DNA from: Microcoleus sp. FACHB-672
Lineage (GTDB): Bacteria > Cyanobacteriota > Cyanobacteriia > Cyanobacteriales > Oscillatoriaceae
Reading direction: 5' to 3'
DNA length: 64,000 bases
NCBI RefSeq assembly: GCF_014695725.1
Contig: NZ_JACJOU010000023.1
Span: forward strand, 52,348 to 116,347
The notes under the pieces were generated by a model that had not been told where the DNA came from, did not search any database, and saw only the letters and a list, made by a program, of their open reading frames with translations. The translations under genes and the position numbers were made by a program. Below are positions 54,001 through 63,843 of this stretch, piece by piece (position 1 is the first letter of the stretch; the number at the start of each line of letters is the position of its first letter).

Positions 54001-57000
54001 ATGTCAACGCAATTTTTAAACCGTTTAGTTGCCCGATTTCCTAGGCAGATTCCTTTGCAAGCCGTTCTCATTGTTCCTTTCATCCTGCAAATCTTTGCCG
54101 CAGTGGGATTGACCGGCTGGCTGTCGTTTCGCAACGGCCAAAAGGCAGTCAATGAGCTGACTGCTCAGTTGCAAAGCGCTGCCACAGCTCGCATTGAAGA
54201 ACGCTTTCGTCCCTACCTAGAAACCCCCCACATTGTCAATCAGATCAACCTAGATGCTATCGAGGAGGGTTTATTGCGCCCGCGAGACTTAAGGAGCATC
54301 GAGAGCTACTTATTGAAACAGCTCAACTTGTTTCAAGCGGTGGGCTATATTCAATGGGGTAATGAGTTTGGAGAGTTTCTTGGGGTCGCGCGAGTTCGTG
54401 ATGATGGCACCCTTAACATTGAAGCCGCCGACGCCTCCACCAAATATCGCTTGTCTACCTACACGGTAAATAGCAAAGGCCACCGAGACAAACTTTTAAG
54501 AGATAATGGAGCCTACGATCCTCGAAAACGCCCTTGGTATAAATCCGCGATGCAACAAGGTAAACCGGGATGGAGTCCCGTTTACCTCGGCTATGGTACA
54601 GAGGAAGTTGTAACCGATGCCATTGTTCCTGTTTACGACAAGAAAGGCAGGAAGTTAGGCGTTTTAGGAACGACGTTATTTCTCTCACAAATTGGTGACT
54701 TTCTCCGCAACTTAAAAATTAGCCCTTCCGCACAGAGCTTCATCATTGAACGTTCCGGATTGTTGATTGCTTCTTCTACGCTTGATAAACCGTTTGTCAT
54801 GCGAAATGGTCAAGCAGAACGGGTGAAAGCGACCGAAAGCAAAGATATTTTAATTCGCTCCACCGCAGAGCATTTAATTAAGCACTTTGGCAACCTTAAG
54901 GAAATTAATAGTAGCCAGTCTCTCACCTTCGAGCTAAAGAACCAGCAGGAATTTCTTCAGATAACTCCGTTACGTGACAATCGAGGTCTAGATTGGTTGA
55001 TTGTTGTAGTGGTTCCAGAAGCAGATTTTATGGAACAGATAAACCACAATACCCGCACCACAATTGTGCTGTGTATTGTTGCTTTATGCGGGGCCACCGG
55101 CATCGGCATTCTCACAGCCGGCTGGATTACCCGACCAGTTTTCAAATTAAACCAAGCCTCGCAAGCCATTGCCAAAGGGGAATTTGATCGTGTGATTGTC
55201 GTCAAAGGGATTAGCGAACTAAAAACCCTAGCCCAGTCCTTCGCCGGCATGGCTGGACAATTGAAATCATCATTTGTCAGGTTAGAATCACAAAACGAAG
55301 AATTAAAGCGCCTAGATCAACTCAAAGATGAATTTTTAGCAAATACTTCTCACGAACTGCGAACACCCCTCAACGGCATCATTGGCATTGCCGAATCTCT
55401 CATAGATGGAGCAACCGGCCAATTGCCGGCAGCCACCACAGCAAACCTTAGCTTAATTGCCTCTAGTGGTCGTCGCCTATCAAGGTTAATCAATGATATT
55501 CTCGACTTCTCTAAACTCAGGCACAAGAACTTAGAACTACAACTTAAACCCGTAGACTTACGAGCTGTTACCCAGGTAGTTTTAACCCTGAGTAACCCCT
55601 TAATCGCCAATAAAAAATTGCAACTCGTGAACACCATTCCCGTTGCTTTACCCCTCGTAGAAGCGGACGAAGATCGTCTGCAACAAATTTTGCACAACCT
55701 CATCGGCAACGCGATTAAATTCACCCCCTATGGAACCATCACCCTCTCAGCAGAAGCCGTCAACACTCAGCCAGAATTAACAACTGAAACCGGAAAAATA
55801 GCAATTACTGTCTCTGACACAGGAATAGGTATTCCTGAAGATAAATTTGAGAGTATTTTTGAATCCTTTGAACAAGCCGAAGGTTCTACCGCTAGAGAAT
55901 ATGGGGGCACGGGGCTTGGACTTGCTGTGACGAAAAAACTGGTGGAATTGCACGGAGGGGAAATTAGGGTTAAATCTCAATTAGGATACGGTTCGCAATT
56001 TACATTTACCTTACCTATTTCCCAATGTCAAGTTAAATCGGCTCAATCGACATCTGCTATTTCTGATAGTATTCCTTTAGAGTTAGTGTTTCCTTTAGCA
56101 CGACAAGATTCTGAAACAACGCTGAATGAAAAGCAATTCAAAGTATTAATTGTTGATGATGAACCCGTTAATCTTCAGGTACTTGTCAACATTCTCTCTC
56201 TCTACAATTATGCAATTACCAAAGCCAGTAACGGACAAGAAGCTCTGGAAATTATTCAAGAAGGTTTTATTCCCGACCTCATCTTACTGGATGTGATGAT
56301 GCCGAAAATGACGGGTTATGAAGTGTGCCAACAAATTCGCGAACGCTTTCCCGCACATGAACTCCCGATTGTGATGTTAACCGCCAAAAATCAAGTTGCA
56401 GATATTGTGGCAGGATTTGAATCGGGAGCCAATGATTATCTCTGCAAGCCGATTCAAAAGCAAGAAATGCTAGCTCGAATTAAAACGCATTTGTATTTAG
56501 CTAAATTAACTTCTGCTTATGGGCGATTTGTTCCACATAATTTTCTCAAATTCTTAGAAAAAGAAAGCATTATTGATGTCAACCTTGGGGATCAAATGCA
56601 ACAAGAAATGACCGTCATGTTTTCTGATATTCGCTCCTTTACAGCGCTGTCAGAGTCCATGACTACCCAGGAAACTTTTAGCTTTATCAACTCTTATTTA
56701 AGCCGCGTTAGCCCCTTAATTCGCCAGCATAAAGGATTTATTGATAAATACATCGGTGATGCGATTATGGCTTTGTTTCCTGAGTCAGCTTCGGACGCTG
56801 TCTCGGCAGCACTGGCGATGCAAAAAGAAGTGAGTATCTATAACCAACATCGTCTGAAAGTCGGTTATGCTCCCATTAAAATTGGCCTAGGCTTGCATAC
56901 GGGAAATTTAATGCTCGGAACCGTTGGTGAATCAGAACGCATGGACACAACCGTGATTTCTGATGCCGTTAACTTAGCATCTCGGTTGGAAGGATTAACT

Positions 57001-57375
57001 AAGGTTTATGGAGCAGGTATTTTGGTGAGCGAACAGACAATTGCTCAATTGGCTATTTTGCCAAACATTAACTATCGCTTTCTAGATCGGGTTCGGGTAA
57101 AAGGGAAAAGTGAAGCGGTTGCAGTCTATGAAGTGTATGATGAAGAATTGAATTCGTCAAACTCGTTAAAGAGCAAAACAAGAGAGCTTTTTGAACTAGC
57201 TTTTAAGGTTTATAGCCGGCAAGATTTTGTGGGAGCAAAACAACAGTTTCAAGAACTATTAACGATAAATCCCCAGGATAAGGCTGCCATGCTTTATGTA
57301 AAACGATGCCAGGAATATCTGCACTATGGTGTTCCTCAAGGGTGGGAAGGTGTGACGCATCTCGATTTTAAGTAG
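54001..57375 (+). CDS. Cache-HAMP-histidine kinase-REC-adenylate cyclase
   Basis: A 1124-residue membrane signal protein. Helices at about 18-42 and 350-375 bracket an extracytoplasmic dCache domain with the signature DPRKRPWYKSAMQ. HAMP follows (about 375-430), then the kinase: His451 in NTSHELRTPLNG, N-box NLIGNAIKF, G-boxes DTGIGIPEDKF and GGTGLGLAV. A receiver (about 715-835) has Asp764 in LLDVMMPKM. The C-terminal class III cyclase (about 865-1060) has metal Asp876 in FSDIRSF and Asp920 in GDAIMALF, and the catalytic SDAVNLASRLE with Asn and Arg. The order resembles CyaC-type cyanobacterial cyclases, where phosphorylation of the receiver controls cAMP production. The C-terminus has a short TPR-like tail. 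Confidence 0.93.
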   Translation: MSTQFLNRLVARFPRQIPLQAVLIVPFILQIFAAVGLTGWLSFRNGQKAVNELTAQLQSAATARIEERFRPYLETPHIVNQINLDAIEEGLLRPRDLRSIESYLLKQLNLFQAVGYIQWGNEFGEFLGVARVRDDGTLNIEAADASTKYRLSTYTVNSKGHRDKLLRDNGAYDPRKRPWYKSAMQQGKPGWSPVYLGYGTEEVVTDAIVPVYDKKGRKLGVLGTTLFLSQIGDFLRNLKISPSAQSFIIERSGLLIASSTLDKPFVMRNGQAERVKATESKDILIRSTAEHLIKHFGNLKEINSSQSLTFELKNQQEFLQITPLRDNRGLDWLIVVVVPEADFMEQINHNTRTTIVLCIVALCGATGIGILTAGWITRPVFKLNQASQAIAKGEFDRVIVVKGISELKTLAQSFAGMAGQLKSSFVRLESQNEELKRLDQLKDEFLANTSHELRTPLNGIIGIAESLIDGATGQLPAATTANLSLIASSGRRLSRLINDILDFSKLRHKNLELQLKPVDLRAVTQVVLTLSNPLIANKKLQLVNTIPVALPLVEADEDRLQQILHNLIGNAIKFTPYGTITLSAEAVNTQPELTTETGKIAITVSDTGIGIPEDKFESIFESFEQAEGSTAREYGGTGLGLAVTKKLVELHGGEIRVKSQLGYGSQFTFTLPISQCQVKSAQSTSAISDSIPLELVFPLARQDSETTLNEKQFKVLIVDDEPVNLQVLVNILSLYNYAITKASNGQEALEIIQEGFIPDLILLDVMMPKMTGYEVCQQIRERFPAHELPIVMLTAKNQVADIVAGFESGANDYLCKPIQKQEMLARIKTHLYLAKLTSAYGRFVPHNFLKFLEKESIIDVNLGDQMQQEMTVMFSDIRSFTALSESMTTQETFSFINSYLSRVSPLIRQHKGFIDKYIGDAIMALFPESASDAVSAALAMQKEVSIYNQHRLKVGYAPIKIGLGLHTGNLMLGTVGESERMDTTVISDAVNLASRLEGLTKVYGAGILVSEQTIAQLAILPNINYRFLDRVRVKGKSEAVAVYEVYDEELNSSNSLKSKTRELFELAFKVYSRQDFVGAKQQFQELLTINPQDKAAMLYVKRCQEYLHYGVPQGWEGVTHLDFK

Positions 57376-57988
57376 GAAGTCTGCCAGGACTGATATCTTA
57401 TTGGTTGCATTCCCCAGAAAAGTATTCGGTCTTATCTCCATAAACGGGCTAATCAATAAAGTCGCTTATCTCCATAAACGGACTAATCAATAAAGTTGCC
57501 GGCATGACTCTCCCCTATGAATCTTGATTCGTGGCTGCCGGCAAAAATTTATCAGCCTCATCAAAACTTGAGAACTTAATGCTCTGCCTGATCGATATTG
57601 CGCTTATGCTGATGCACAAATGCTGGGACAATGCCTGATTTTCCTGAAAATACTCGTAAAATTTAGAACTTCCTCAGAAATATCCTCCAATTTATACAGA
57701 TTACTGCTTGTTTGTTGAACCGGCTCTCTTGCTTCTAAGTTTCGCATCTGGTATCTGATAAACCGCTTGAGGACGCTCTTATACTGGGTAGTACCGACTA
57801 GATTTATGGAACTTTCAAATTTTTTGATGCAAATAACTCTTTGAAAAGATAGCACCGGCACGGTATTTATCCGATTGTTGTCTTCTTACCAAAGACCGAT
57901 ATTTCTCGATTGTGGCCGCTTATTTACATCCCCCCTAGTCGGCAGCCACTCAGTTAGAACGGTATGATATAAAAGTTGAAACTTCTTA
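57376..57988. other. Gap between adenylate cyclase and BT1 transporter
   Basis: About 613 bases. It holds a 34-base tandem duplication (57432-57499) and several GCCGGC sites. An 85-codon minus-strand frame (57604-57861) has no recognised domain, no clear ribosome-binding site and low support, so it is not called. Confidence 0.45.
57432..57499. repeat. 34-base tandem duplication
   Basis: Two adjacent 34-base units starting CTTATCTCCATAAACGG differ at only two positions (G/A at the eighteenth base and C/T near the end). They lie just behind the cyclase gene. Confidence 0.85.
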
Positions 57989-59482
57989 ATGAATTTTAAT
58001 CAAATGTTGATTTCTTCCTCTGGCATAGCCAAGTTCAAAGAATCAATAACAGAAAAAGTGTTTTTTGGCAATGAGCCAACCCCAGAATTAATCGCAATCT
58101 TACTTGTTTATTTCGTTCAAGGAATTCTGGGGTTATCGCGTCTCGCCGTCAGTTTCTTTCTCAAAGACGAACTGGGGTTGAGTCCTGCCGAAGTGTCTGT
58201 TTTGTTTGGAGTCGTGGCTTTGCCCTGGATCGTCAAACCTCTGTTTGGCTTTATTTCCGATGGCTTACCCATTCTTAGCTACCGCCGGCGTCCCTACCTT
58301 ATTCTATCAGGGCTGTTAGGGACATCCGCTTGGGTAGCCCTCGCGACTGTCGTTCATAACGCCTGGGCTGCTACCGCTGTGATCGCCCTGAGTTCTCTTT
58401 CCGTTGCCGTGAGTGACGTGATTGTAGACTCCCTGGTGGTGGAACGGGCGCGGCACGAATCTGCCAGCACTGCCGGCTCGCTGCAATCTGTCTGCTGGGG
58501 CGCTTCTTCTCTAGGCGCATTAATCACAGCCTACTTTAGCGGTGCCTTACTCCAACATTTCAGCACCCACACCATCTTTCTGATCACGGCATCCTTCCCC
58601 CTCATCGTCTCAGCCGTCGCTTGGTTAATTGCCGAGTCGCCGGTGACTGAGCAACCCAACTTCGACACAGTCAAGCAGCAAATTGGGCAACTGCGTCAAG
58701 CGATTACCCAGAAAGCGATCTGGATGCCTACGGCTTTTCTCTTTATCTTGCAAGTCACGCCAACCGCAGATGCTGCCTTTTTCTACTTCACCACCAATGA
58801 ATTAGGCTTTCAACCGGAATTTCTGGGTCGTGTGCGCCTTGTCACCAGCCTTGCCTCTCTCGCCGGCGTCTGGTTATTTCAGCGCTTCTTTAAATCTGTC
58901 CCCTTTCGCACCATTTTCGGCTGGTCAACTTTAATTTCAGCCGCTTTGGGGATGACAACTCTATTGTTGGTTACCCATGCTAACCGCGCATTAGGAATTG
59001 ATGACCATTGGTTTAGCTTGGGCGACAGCTTGGTGCTGACAGTCATGGGGCAAATCGCTTATATGCCGGTGTTGGTGTTAGCTGCACGTCTTTGTCCACC
59101 CGGTGTTGAAGCGACTTTGTTCGCTTTGCTAATGTCTGTAACGAATTTGGCAGGGCTGCTTTCTTATCAATTTGGTGCGCTGTTGATGCACTGGTTTGGT
59201 ATCACTCAGACTAATTTTGACAAACTTTGGTTGTTGGTTCTGATTACTAATCTTTCGACGCTTCTGCCGCTTCCTTTTCTGGGTTTGCTGCCGGCAAGTA
59301 GTGCTCAAAGTGATGGAGAAGGTGCGGCTGCAGAATCATTACCGGCTCTTGAACCTGGGTTTAGCGGTGCTAAGCCGGTGGGACAGCATCTTGCCCCGGA
59401 TTTTATGCCGGAGTTGTTGCCGGTGGGGGGTTTGTCTGATAAGCACTCGACTGATGATAGCGCAGCGTGCCGTGAGGCGTAG
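57989..59482 (+). CDS. Folate/biopterin transporter, BT1 family (MFS)
   Basis: A 12-helix carrier of 497 residues. It has EKVFFGNEPTPELIAILLVYFVQGILGLSRLAVSFFL in part, the DELGLSPAEVSVLFGVVALPWIVKPLFGFISDG block (in part), RRRPYLILSG and SDVIVDSLVVERARHESASTAG. All are hallmarks of BT1 carriers, which include Synechocystis folate transporters. The hydrophobic pattern ends near residue 445; the last 50 residues are polar. The final codons (DDSAACREA) are encoded by a copy of the GATGATAGCGCAGCGTG repeat, so the stop codon is supplied by repeat DNA. A carotenoid oxygenase follows 148 bases later on the same strand. Confidence 0.9.
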   Translation: MNFNQMLISSSGIAKFKESITEKVFFGNEPTPELIAILLVYFVQGILGLSRLAVSFFLKDELGLSPAEVSVLFGVVALPWIVKPLFGFISDGLPILSYRRRPYLILSGLLGTSAWVALATVVHNAWAATAVIALSSLSVAVSDVIVDSLVVERARHESASTAGSLQSVCWGASSLGALITAYFSGALLQHFSTHTIFLITASFPLIVSAVAWLIAESPVTEQPNFDTVKQQIGQLRQAITQKAIWMPTAFLFILQVTPTADAAFFYFTTNELGFQPEFLGRVRLVTSLASLAGVWLFQRFFKSVPFRTIFGWSTLISAALGMTTLLLVTHANRALGIDDHWFSLGDSLVLTVMGQIAYMPVLVLAARLCPPGVEATLFALLMSVTNLAGLLSYQFGALLMHWFGITQTNFDKLWLLVLITNLSTLLPLPFLGLLPASSAQSDGEGAAAESLPALEPGFSGAKPVGQHLAPDFMPELLPVGGLSDKHSTDDSAACREA

Positions 59483-59568
59483 GCAGATAATCTGCTAAGG
59501 GTTTGTGTCTTTGGAGTTTAGGAATTAACCGCAGATAATAGCGCAGCCTGCCACAGGCTAACGCAGAT
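59453..59568. repeat. Two dispersed-repeat copies at the end of and behind the BT1 gene
   Basis: Copy one (59453-59488) starts GATGATAGCGCAGCGTGCCG and spans the BT1 stop codon. Copy two (59533-59568) starts AGATAATAGCGCAGCCTGCC and ends AACGCAGAT. Both belong to the family seen at 5669 and 38811. Confidence 0.8.
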
Positions 59569-59630
59569 TTTTGTTTAGTTAATCTGCCTAATTCTGCTGC
59601 TCAAAAATTAGAAAACAAGAGGTTTTAATC

Positions 59631-61130
59631 ATGCAGGATCTACAGATTATTAAGCCAGCACCCACTTCTGAAAAAGTGCCCTACAACCGCAATGACTGGC
59701 AGCGCGGTTATGAATCTCAACCGAATGAACATGACTACTGGATTGATGACATAGAAGGTAAAATTCCGCCGGAACTTCACGGGACTTTCTTTCGTAATGG
59801 ACCCGGTTTGCTGGATGTTAATGGTGAACGCATCCACCATCCGTTTGATGGCGATGGCATGGTGTGTTCAGTTGGGTTTTCTAATGGTCGCGCCCACTTC
59901 CGCAACCGCTTTGTCCATACTGAGGGTTATTTAGCAGAAAAGAAAGCCGGTAAAATTCTCCATCGGGGCGTGTTCGGCACGCAAAAAGCCGGGGGTTGGT
60001 TGGCTAATATTTTTGATATCAAGATGAAGAATATTGCCAATACTCACATTATTTATTGGGGTGGCAAACTTCTGGCATTATGGGAAGCTGCTGAACCTCA
60101 TCGGCTCAATCCTCATACCTTAGAAACAATTGGGTTAGATTCGCTGGATGGTGTTTTAAAAGCCGGGGACGCTTTTGCTGCTCATCCCCGAATTGAAAAG
60201 AGGCCGGAAAATGGGGAGCAGAGATTGGTTAATTTCTCTGTCAAACCCGGACTTTCCACCACGATTACGATTTACGAATTAGACGCCGATGGCAAGGTTG
60301 TAAAGCGTCATGCTCACTCGGTTCCTGGTTTTGCTTTCCTGCATGATATGGCGATTACGCCGAATTACTGCATCTTTTTCCAAAATCCTGTCTCGCTAAA
60401 TCCTCTGCCTTTCTTGTTAGGAATGCGGAGCGCCGGCCAATGTTTGCAATTTAACCCTAATCAACCGACGCGAGTAATTATTATTCCCCGTGATGGTAAA
60501 AGTGAGGTTCAAGTTTTAGACACTGAGCCTTGTTTTGTCTTCCACCATGCGAATGCTTGGGAAGAAGGGGATAACATCTTTGTGGACTCGGTTTGTTATG
60601 AGTCTTTCCCCAGCGTCGATCCAGATGGAGACTTCCGCGACGTTGATTTTGATGCAATTCCTGCCGGCGAATTGTGGCGGTTGCAGGTGAATTTGCAGGA
60701 TAAATCGGTACGGCATCAGGTGGTGGAAAGCCGGTGTTGTGAGTTTCCGACGTTGCATCCTGATAATGTGGGACGCGCTTACCGATACTTATATATTGGT
60801 GCGGCGGATGCTCCCACCGGCAATGCGCCGTTGCAAGCTGTGCTAAAAATTGATTTGGTAACAGGAGCTCGCCAAATTTGGAGTGCGGCACCACGGGGGT
60901 TTGCGGGTGAGCCGGTGTTTGTACCGCGCCCGGGTAGTATGGCTGAGGATGATGGCTGGCTAATTATGTTGGTTTATGATAGCGCTCACCATCGTTCTGA
61001 TGTGGTGATTTTAGATGCGCGTGACTTAAATAAAGGGCCGGTGGCGCGTCTGCATTTAAAGCATCATGTGCCTTATGGGTTGCATGGAAGTTTCACGCCT
61101 GAGTATTTTGGCCCTGATGCCGGTGTGTAA
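59631..61130 (+). CDS. Carotenoid cleavage oxygenase (ACO/RPE65 family)
   Basis: A non-haem Fe(II) dioxygenase of 499 residues that cleaves a carotenoid or apocarotenoid. The four iron-binding His are His185 (AAHPR), His238 (FLHDM), His305 (FVFHHANAW) and His485 (YGLHGSF), a spacing nearly identical to that of the Synechocystis apocarotenal oxygenase. Second-shell Glu residues (EPCFVFHH and VCYESFPS) are also present. GTFFRNGPGLL and HPFDGDGM are family blocks near the N-terminus. Substrate choice cannot be read from sequence, though similarity to the ACO type suggests apocarotenals cleaved at 15-15'. The ATG at 59631 is used; it lies just behind dispersed repeats. Confidence 0.95.
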   Translation: MQDLQIIKPAPTSEKVPYNRNDWQRGYESQPNEHDYWIDDIEGKIPPELHGTFFRNGPGLLDVNGERIHHPFDGDGMVCSVGFSNGRAHFRNRFVHTEGYLAEKKAGKILHRGVFGTQKAGGWLANIFDIKMKNIANTHIIYWGGKLLALWEAAEPHRLNPHTLETIGLDSLDGVLKAGDAFAAHPRIEKRPENGEQRLVNFSVKPGLSTTITIYELDADGKVVKRHAHSVPGFAFLHDMAITPNYCIFFQNPVSLNPLPFLLGMRSAGQCLQFNPNQPTRVIIIPRDGKSEVQVLDTEPCFVFHHANAWEEGDNIFVDSVCYESFPSVDPDGDFRDVDFDAIPAGELWRLQVNLQDKSVRHQVVESRCCEFPTLHPDNVGRAYRYLYIGAADAPTGNAPLQAVLKIDLVTGARQIWSAAPRGFAGEPVFVPRPGSMAEDDGWLIMLVYDSAHHRSDVVILDARDLNKGPVARLHLKHHVPYGLHGSFTPEYFGPDAGV

Positions 61131-61170
61131 GTTTCGTAACCCACCAAGCCGATAAATTGAGCAGTCCACA

Positions 61171-61236
61171 GGGCATAGTGTTCGGGTACAAAAATCATCG
61201 CTGATCGTGATCAATTGTTCCCCAAATGCTATGCCC
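61171..61236. repeat. MITE-like inverted repeat of the GGGCA family
   Basis: GGGCATAGTGTTCGGG (61171-61186) and CCCAAATGCTATGCCC (61221-61236) match as an inverted repeat at 13 of 16 positions, with a 34-base loop. Third member of the family also found at 8745 and 32149. Confidence 0.75.
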
Positions 61237-61395
61237 CTACAGTATTTAAGTTTTTTTATATTTGTCAAACAGTTCTACGAGACTGGTGTTCTATGCTGAG
61301 CTTACTCGGTTGAGTGATGAGTGGCTGATCGAGGTAAGATACTAGATGCCATCAATCAAAAATTAAGCCGATAAAACTGGTAGCAAATTTTAATT

Positions 61396-63843
61396 ATGAA
61401 AATCAAGGTGAAGGGGCATTGTTTTGCAAGTGCCCTTGTTTGGCTTGCTACCGGCACCGTTGTAGGAAAAACTCTGGCTCAGCCTATCGTCCCCGCCAAT
61501 GATGGCACCGGCACCACCGTCACCCCTGCCGGCAATCGTTATGACATCTCTGGAGGCCAAACTTCTGGGGATGGAAGAAATTTATTTCACACTTTTCAAA
61601 AGTTTGGACTCTCAAATGAGCAAATCGTAAACTTTCTTTCTACTCCTAATGTTCATAATATATTAACACGAATTAACGGAAAGGAACCTTCTTTAATTAA
61701 TGGGTTAATTACTGTAACAGGTGGCAACCCTAACTTATTTTTAATCAATCCTGCCGGCATAGTATTTGGCCCCAGCGCCACTTTGAATGTTCCGGCTTCT
61801 TTCACGGCAACAACGGCAACGTCTATAGGATTTAATTCTGGGCTGTTTCGGGCGTTTGGGACAAATGATTATGCAAGTTTAGTGGGTGATCCGCTTGCCT
61901 TCGATTTTGCATCAATTCCAACGGGAAGTATTCTTAATTTGGGTAATTTAACGGCTGCAAAAGATTTAAATTTGCTGGGCGGTACAGTGCTTAGCACCGG
62001 CACTCTTTCTGCACCCCAAGGAAATATCACGATTGCCTCAGTTTCGGGGACAAATCGGATTCGGATTTCCCAAACTGGACAAGTTTTGAGTTTAGAACTT
62101 CCCGCGATAGCCAGCATAGAACCGGCACAAATTTCGCCGCTGACTTTGCCAGAATTGCTCACCGGCACTCCTCTTGGCCACGCAACACAAATTATCGTCA
62201 CGGAGGCAGGTGAAGTGAGGCTAACCGGCATGACATCTTCTTTGAATGCTCAAACAGAAGTGCCGGTGAAACCTGGAGATATTGCGATCGCCGGCAATCC
62301 ACTTTCTCTGAGTCATCGCCCTTTACTATCTGCCGGCAGCGCTACCCTATCTGCTGCACAAACCCTCACCCTCACCACCGGCACCTTGGAAAGTACCGGC
62401 AACTTGAACTTGCTGGCGGGAGATACGATTCGAGTCCGAGACAGTCTTTACCAACCCTTCAACGCCCGAACCGGCGGCGATCTTACACTTCGCGGGAATT
62501 TGGGCATCGATATTCTCGCCCTCAACCACCCGCAAGCCGCTTTGCAAGCCGGCCAAAATCTTAGCTTAATCAGCGATGGCGCAATTTCGGGAGACGCTCA
62601 CTTTTTGTCGGGGGGTGATGTTTCAATCATCAATTTAAAGGGAGAATTCGGTAATTTTCTCAGCTTGTATGACCCAATTATCCGCGCCACCGGCAATGTT
62701 AACTTTGGTAACTACACTGGCACTTCACTGAAAGTGGAAGCCACAGGCGAGATTGTCGCGGGAAATATCAACATCACCGGCCCAGATACAGCACTGCCAG
62801 ACGCTTCTGACCCTGATGCAGCTACTCTCAGCAGCAGCGCGGCTTTGATTTTGCGGTCAGGGGTGCCGGCCCTTGGAGATGTGGCCAACGTGCCACCGAA
62901 CCAGACATCCGGCGGGACTGCATTTGTCCCATCAGCGTCACCCTTGGCTAATGGCATTACGGCTGGGGAAATCTCAACAGCTGGGGGACCGGCAATTTTG
63001 CAAGCTGCCGGTGAAATTACCATCGACACGCTTGCGACTGCTGGGGGTAACGTTGACTTCACTGCCGGCGCAGATATTACCGTTCTCGGTGCAATTAACA
63101 CCGGCAACAATGGCGGCAATAGCGGTAGCGTTAACCTTAATTCTGCAACAGATATCGATTTGTCTGCGATTGATACGCAGGGGGTGGGAGATTTTGCCGG
63201 CGGTGAAGTTAACTTGCAAGCCGGCAATTTTTTGCGCGTGGGTAATGGCTTTAGGGATGGCAATAACGTTAATGCCAGCATTTCCTCTGTGGATGCGTTT
63301 GGTGGAGGAGATATTAGCATCCGTCATGCCGGCGGAAGAACGGCCCCATTTGTGGTGGGGGATGGGGCAACAAACGGAACGGCGGCGGCGATCACAACAG
63401 GATCGTCCTTGATTTCGCCTCGCTTTGAGGTGCCGATGTCTCCCACAGGTGTTTACCGGCAAGGAAATATTACGATCTCGACAAACGGGTTTAACCGTTC
63501 ATCAAGAATGTCAGAAATTCCCTCGCAAAGATTGTCAAACATTGCCTCGGATTTGGCAGGGCGGGATGTGCTGGTGCAACGGAATATAATTCAGCCTCAA
63601 GAGTCAGAAATTCAGACGAAATTGCGAACGCTCAGCCGTGTGGATATTGCTAAGGCAATTGATAATCTTGAGATTCCAGAAGCTATACTTTTTATCGATA
63701 TTTTATTCACCGAAGAAGTTGGTTATTACATCCAAGAAAATATTAAGCGAGAAGTGCAATCTTTTAAGCAGGTGCAAGAAAAACTCGCGCCGATTGCGGC
63801 TAAAACCGGCTTAAAGCCTGCTATTATAGCGTTCCTCAAATAG
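61396..63843 (+). CDS. Filamentous haemagglutinin N-terminal domain exoprotein (TpsA-like), C-terminus apparently truncated
   Basis: A two-partner secretion passenger of 815 residues. After a signal peptide (about 1-28), the TPS domain shows NRYDISGGQTSGDGRNLFHTFQKFGLS in part, NVHNILTRINGKEPSLINGLI in part, and NLFLINPAGIVFGPSATLNVPASF (with the NPAGIxFG motif). A long beta-helix-forming region follows, rich in Gly, Asn and Thr. The last 70 residues change character to a helical segment, KEL-like VQSFKQVQEKLAPIAAKTGLKPAIIA. In cyanobacterial FHA/TPR-CHAT proteins this leads into a caspase-like CHAT domain. The frame stops almost at once, where an IS630 element begins. Secretion would need an outer-membrane TpsB, not in view. 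Confidence 0.85.
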   Translation: MKIKVKGHCFASALVWLATGTVVGKTLAQPIVPANDGTGTTVTPAGNRYDISGGQTSGDGRNLFHTFQKFGLSNEQIVNFLSTPNVHNILTRINGKEPSLINGLITVTGGNPNLFLINPAGIVFGPSATLNVPASFTATTATSIGFNSGLFRAFGTNDYASLVGDPLAFDFASIPTGSILNLGNLTAAKDLNLLGGTVLSTGTLSAPQGNITIASVSGTNRIRISQTGQVLSLELPAIASIEPAQISPLTLPELLTGTPLGHATQIIVTEAGEVRLTGMTSSLNAQTEVPVKPGDIAIAGNPLSLSHRPLLSAGSATLSAAQTLTLTTGTLESTGNLNLLAGDTIRVRDSLYQPFNARTGGDLTLRGNLGIDILALNHPQAALQAGQNLSLISDGAISGDAHFLSGGDVSIINLKGEFGNFLSLYDPIIRATGNVNFGNYTGTSLKVEATGEIVAGNINITGPDTALPDASDPDAATLSSSAALILRSGVPALGDVANVPPNQTSGGTAFVPSASPLANGITAGEISTAGGPAILQAAGEITIDTLATAGGNVDFTAGADITVLGAINTGNNGGNSGSVNLNSATDIDLSAIDTQGVGDFAGGEVNLQAGNFLRVGNGFRDGNNVNASISSVDAFGGGDISIRHAGGRTAPFVVGDGATNGTAAAITTGSSLISPRFEVPMSPTGVYRQGNITISTNGFNRSSRMSEIPSQRLSNIASDLAGRDVLVQRNIIQPQESEIQTKLRTLSRVDIAKAIDNLEIPEAILFIDILFTEEVGYYIQENIKREVQSFKQVQEKLAPIAAKTGLKPAIIAFLK

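Noticed and set aside
57604..57861. 85-codon minus-strand frame in the cyclase-BT1 gap
   Set aside because: No recognised family, no clear ribosome-binding site. It could be a small strain-specific gene, but nothing supports it.
61396..63843. Intact, naturally ending adhesin
   Set aside because: The last residues look like the entry to a CHAT domain and the stop lies at the edge of an IS630 element, so truncation is the better reading.
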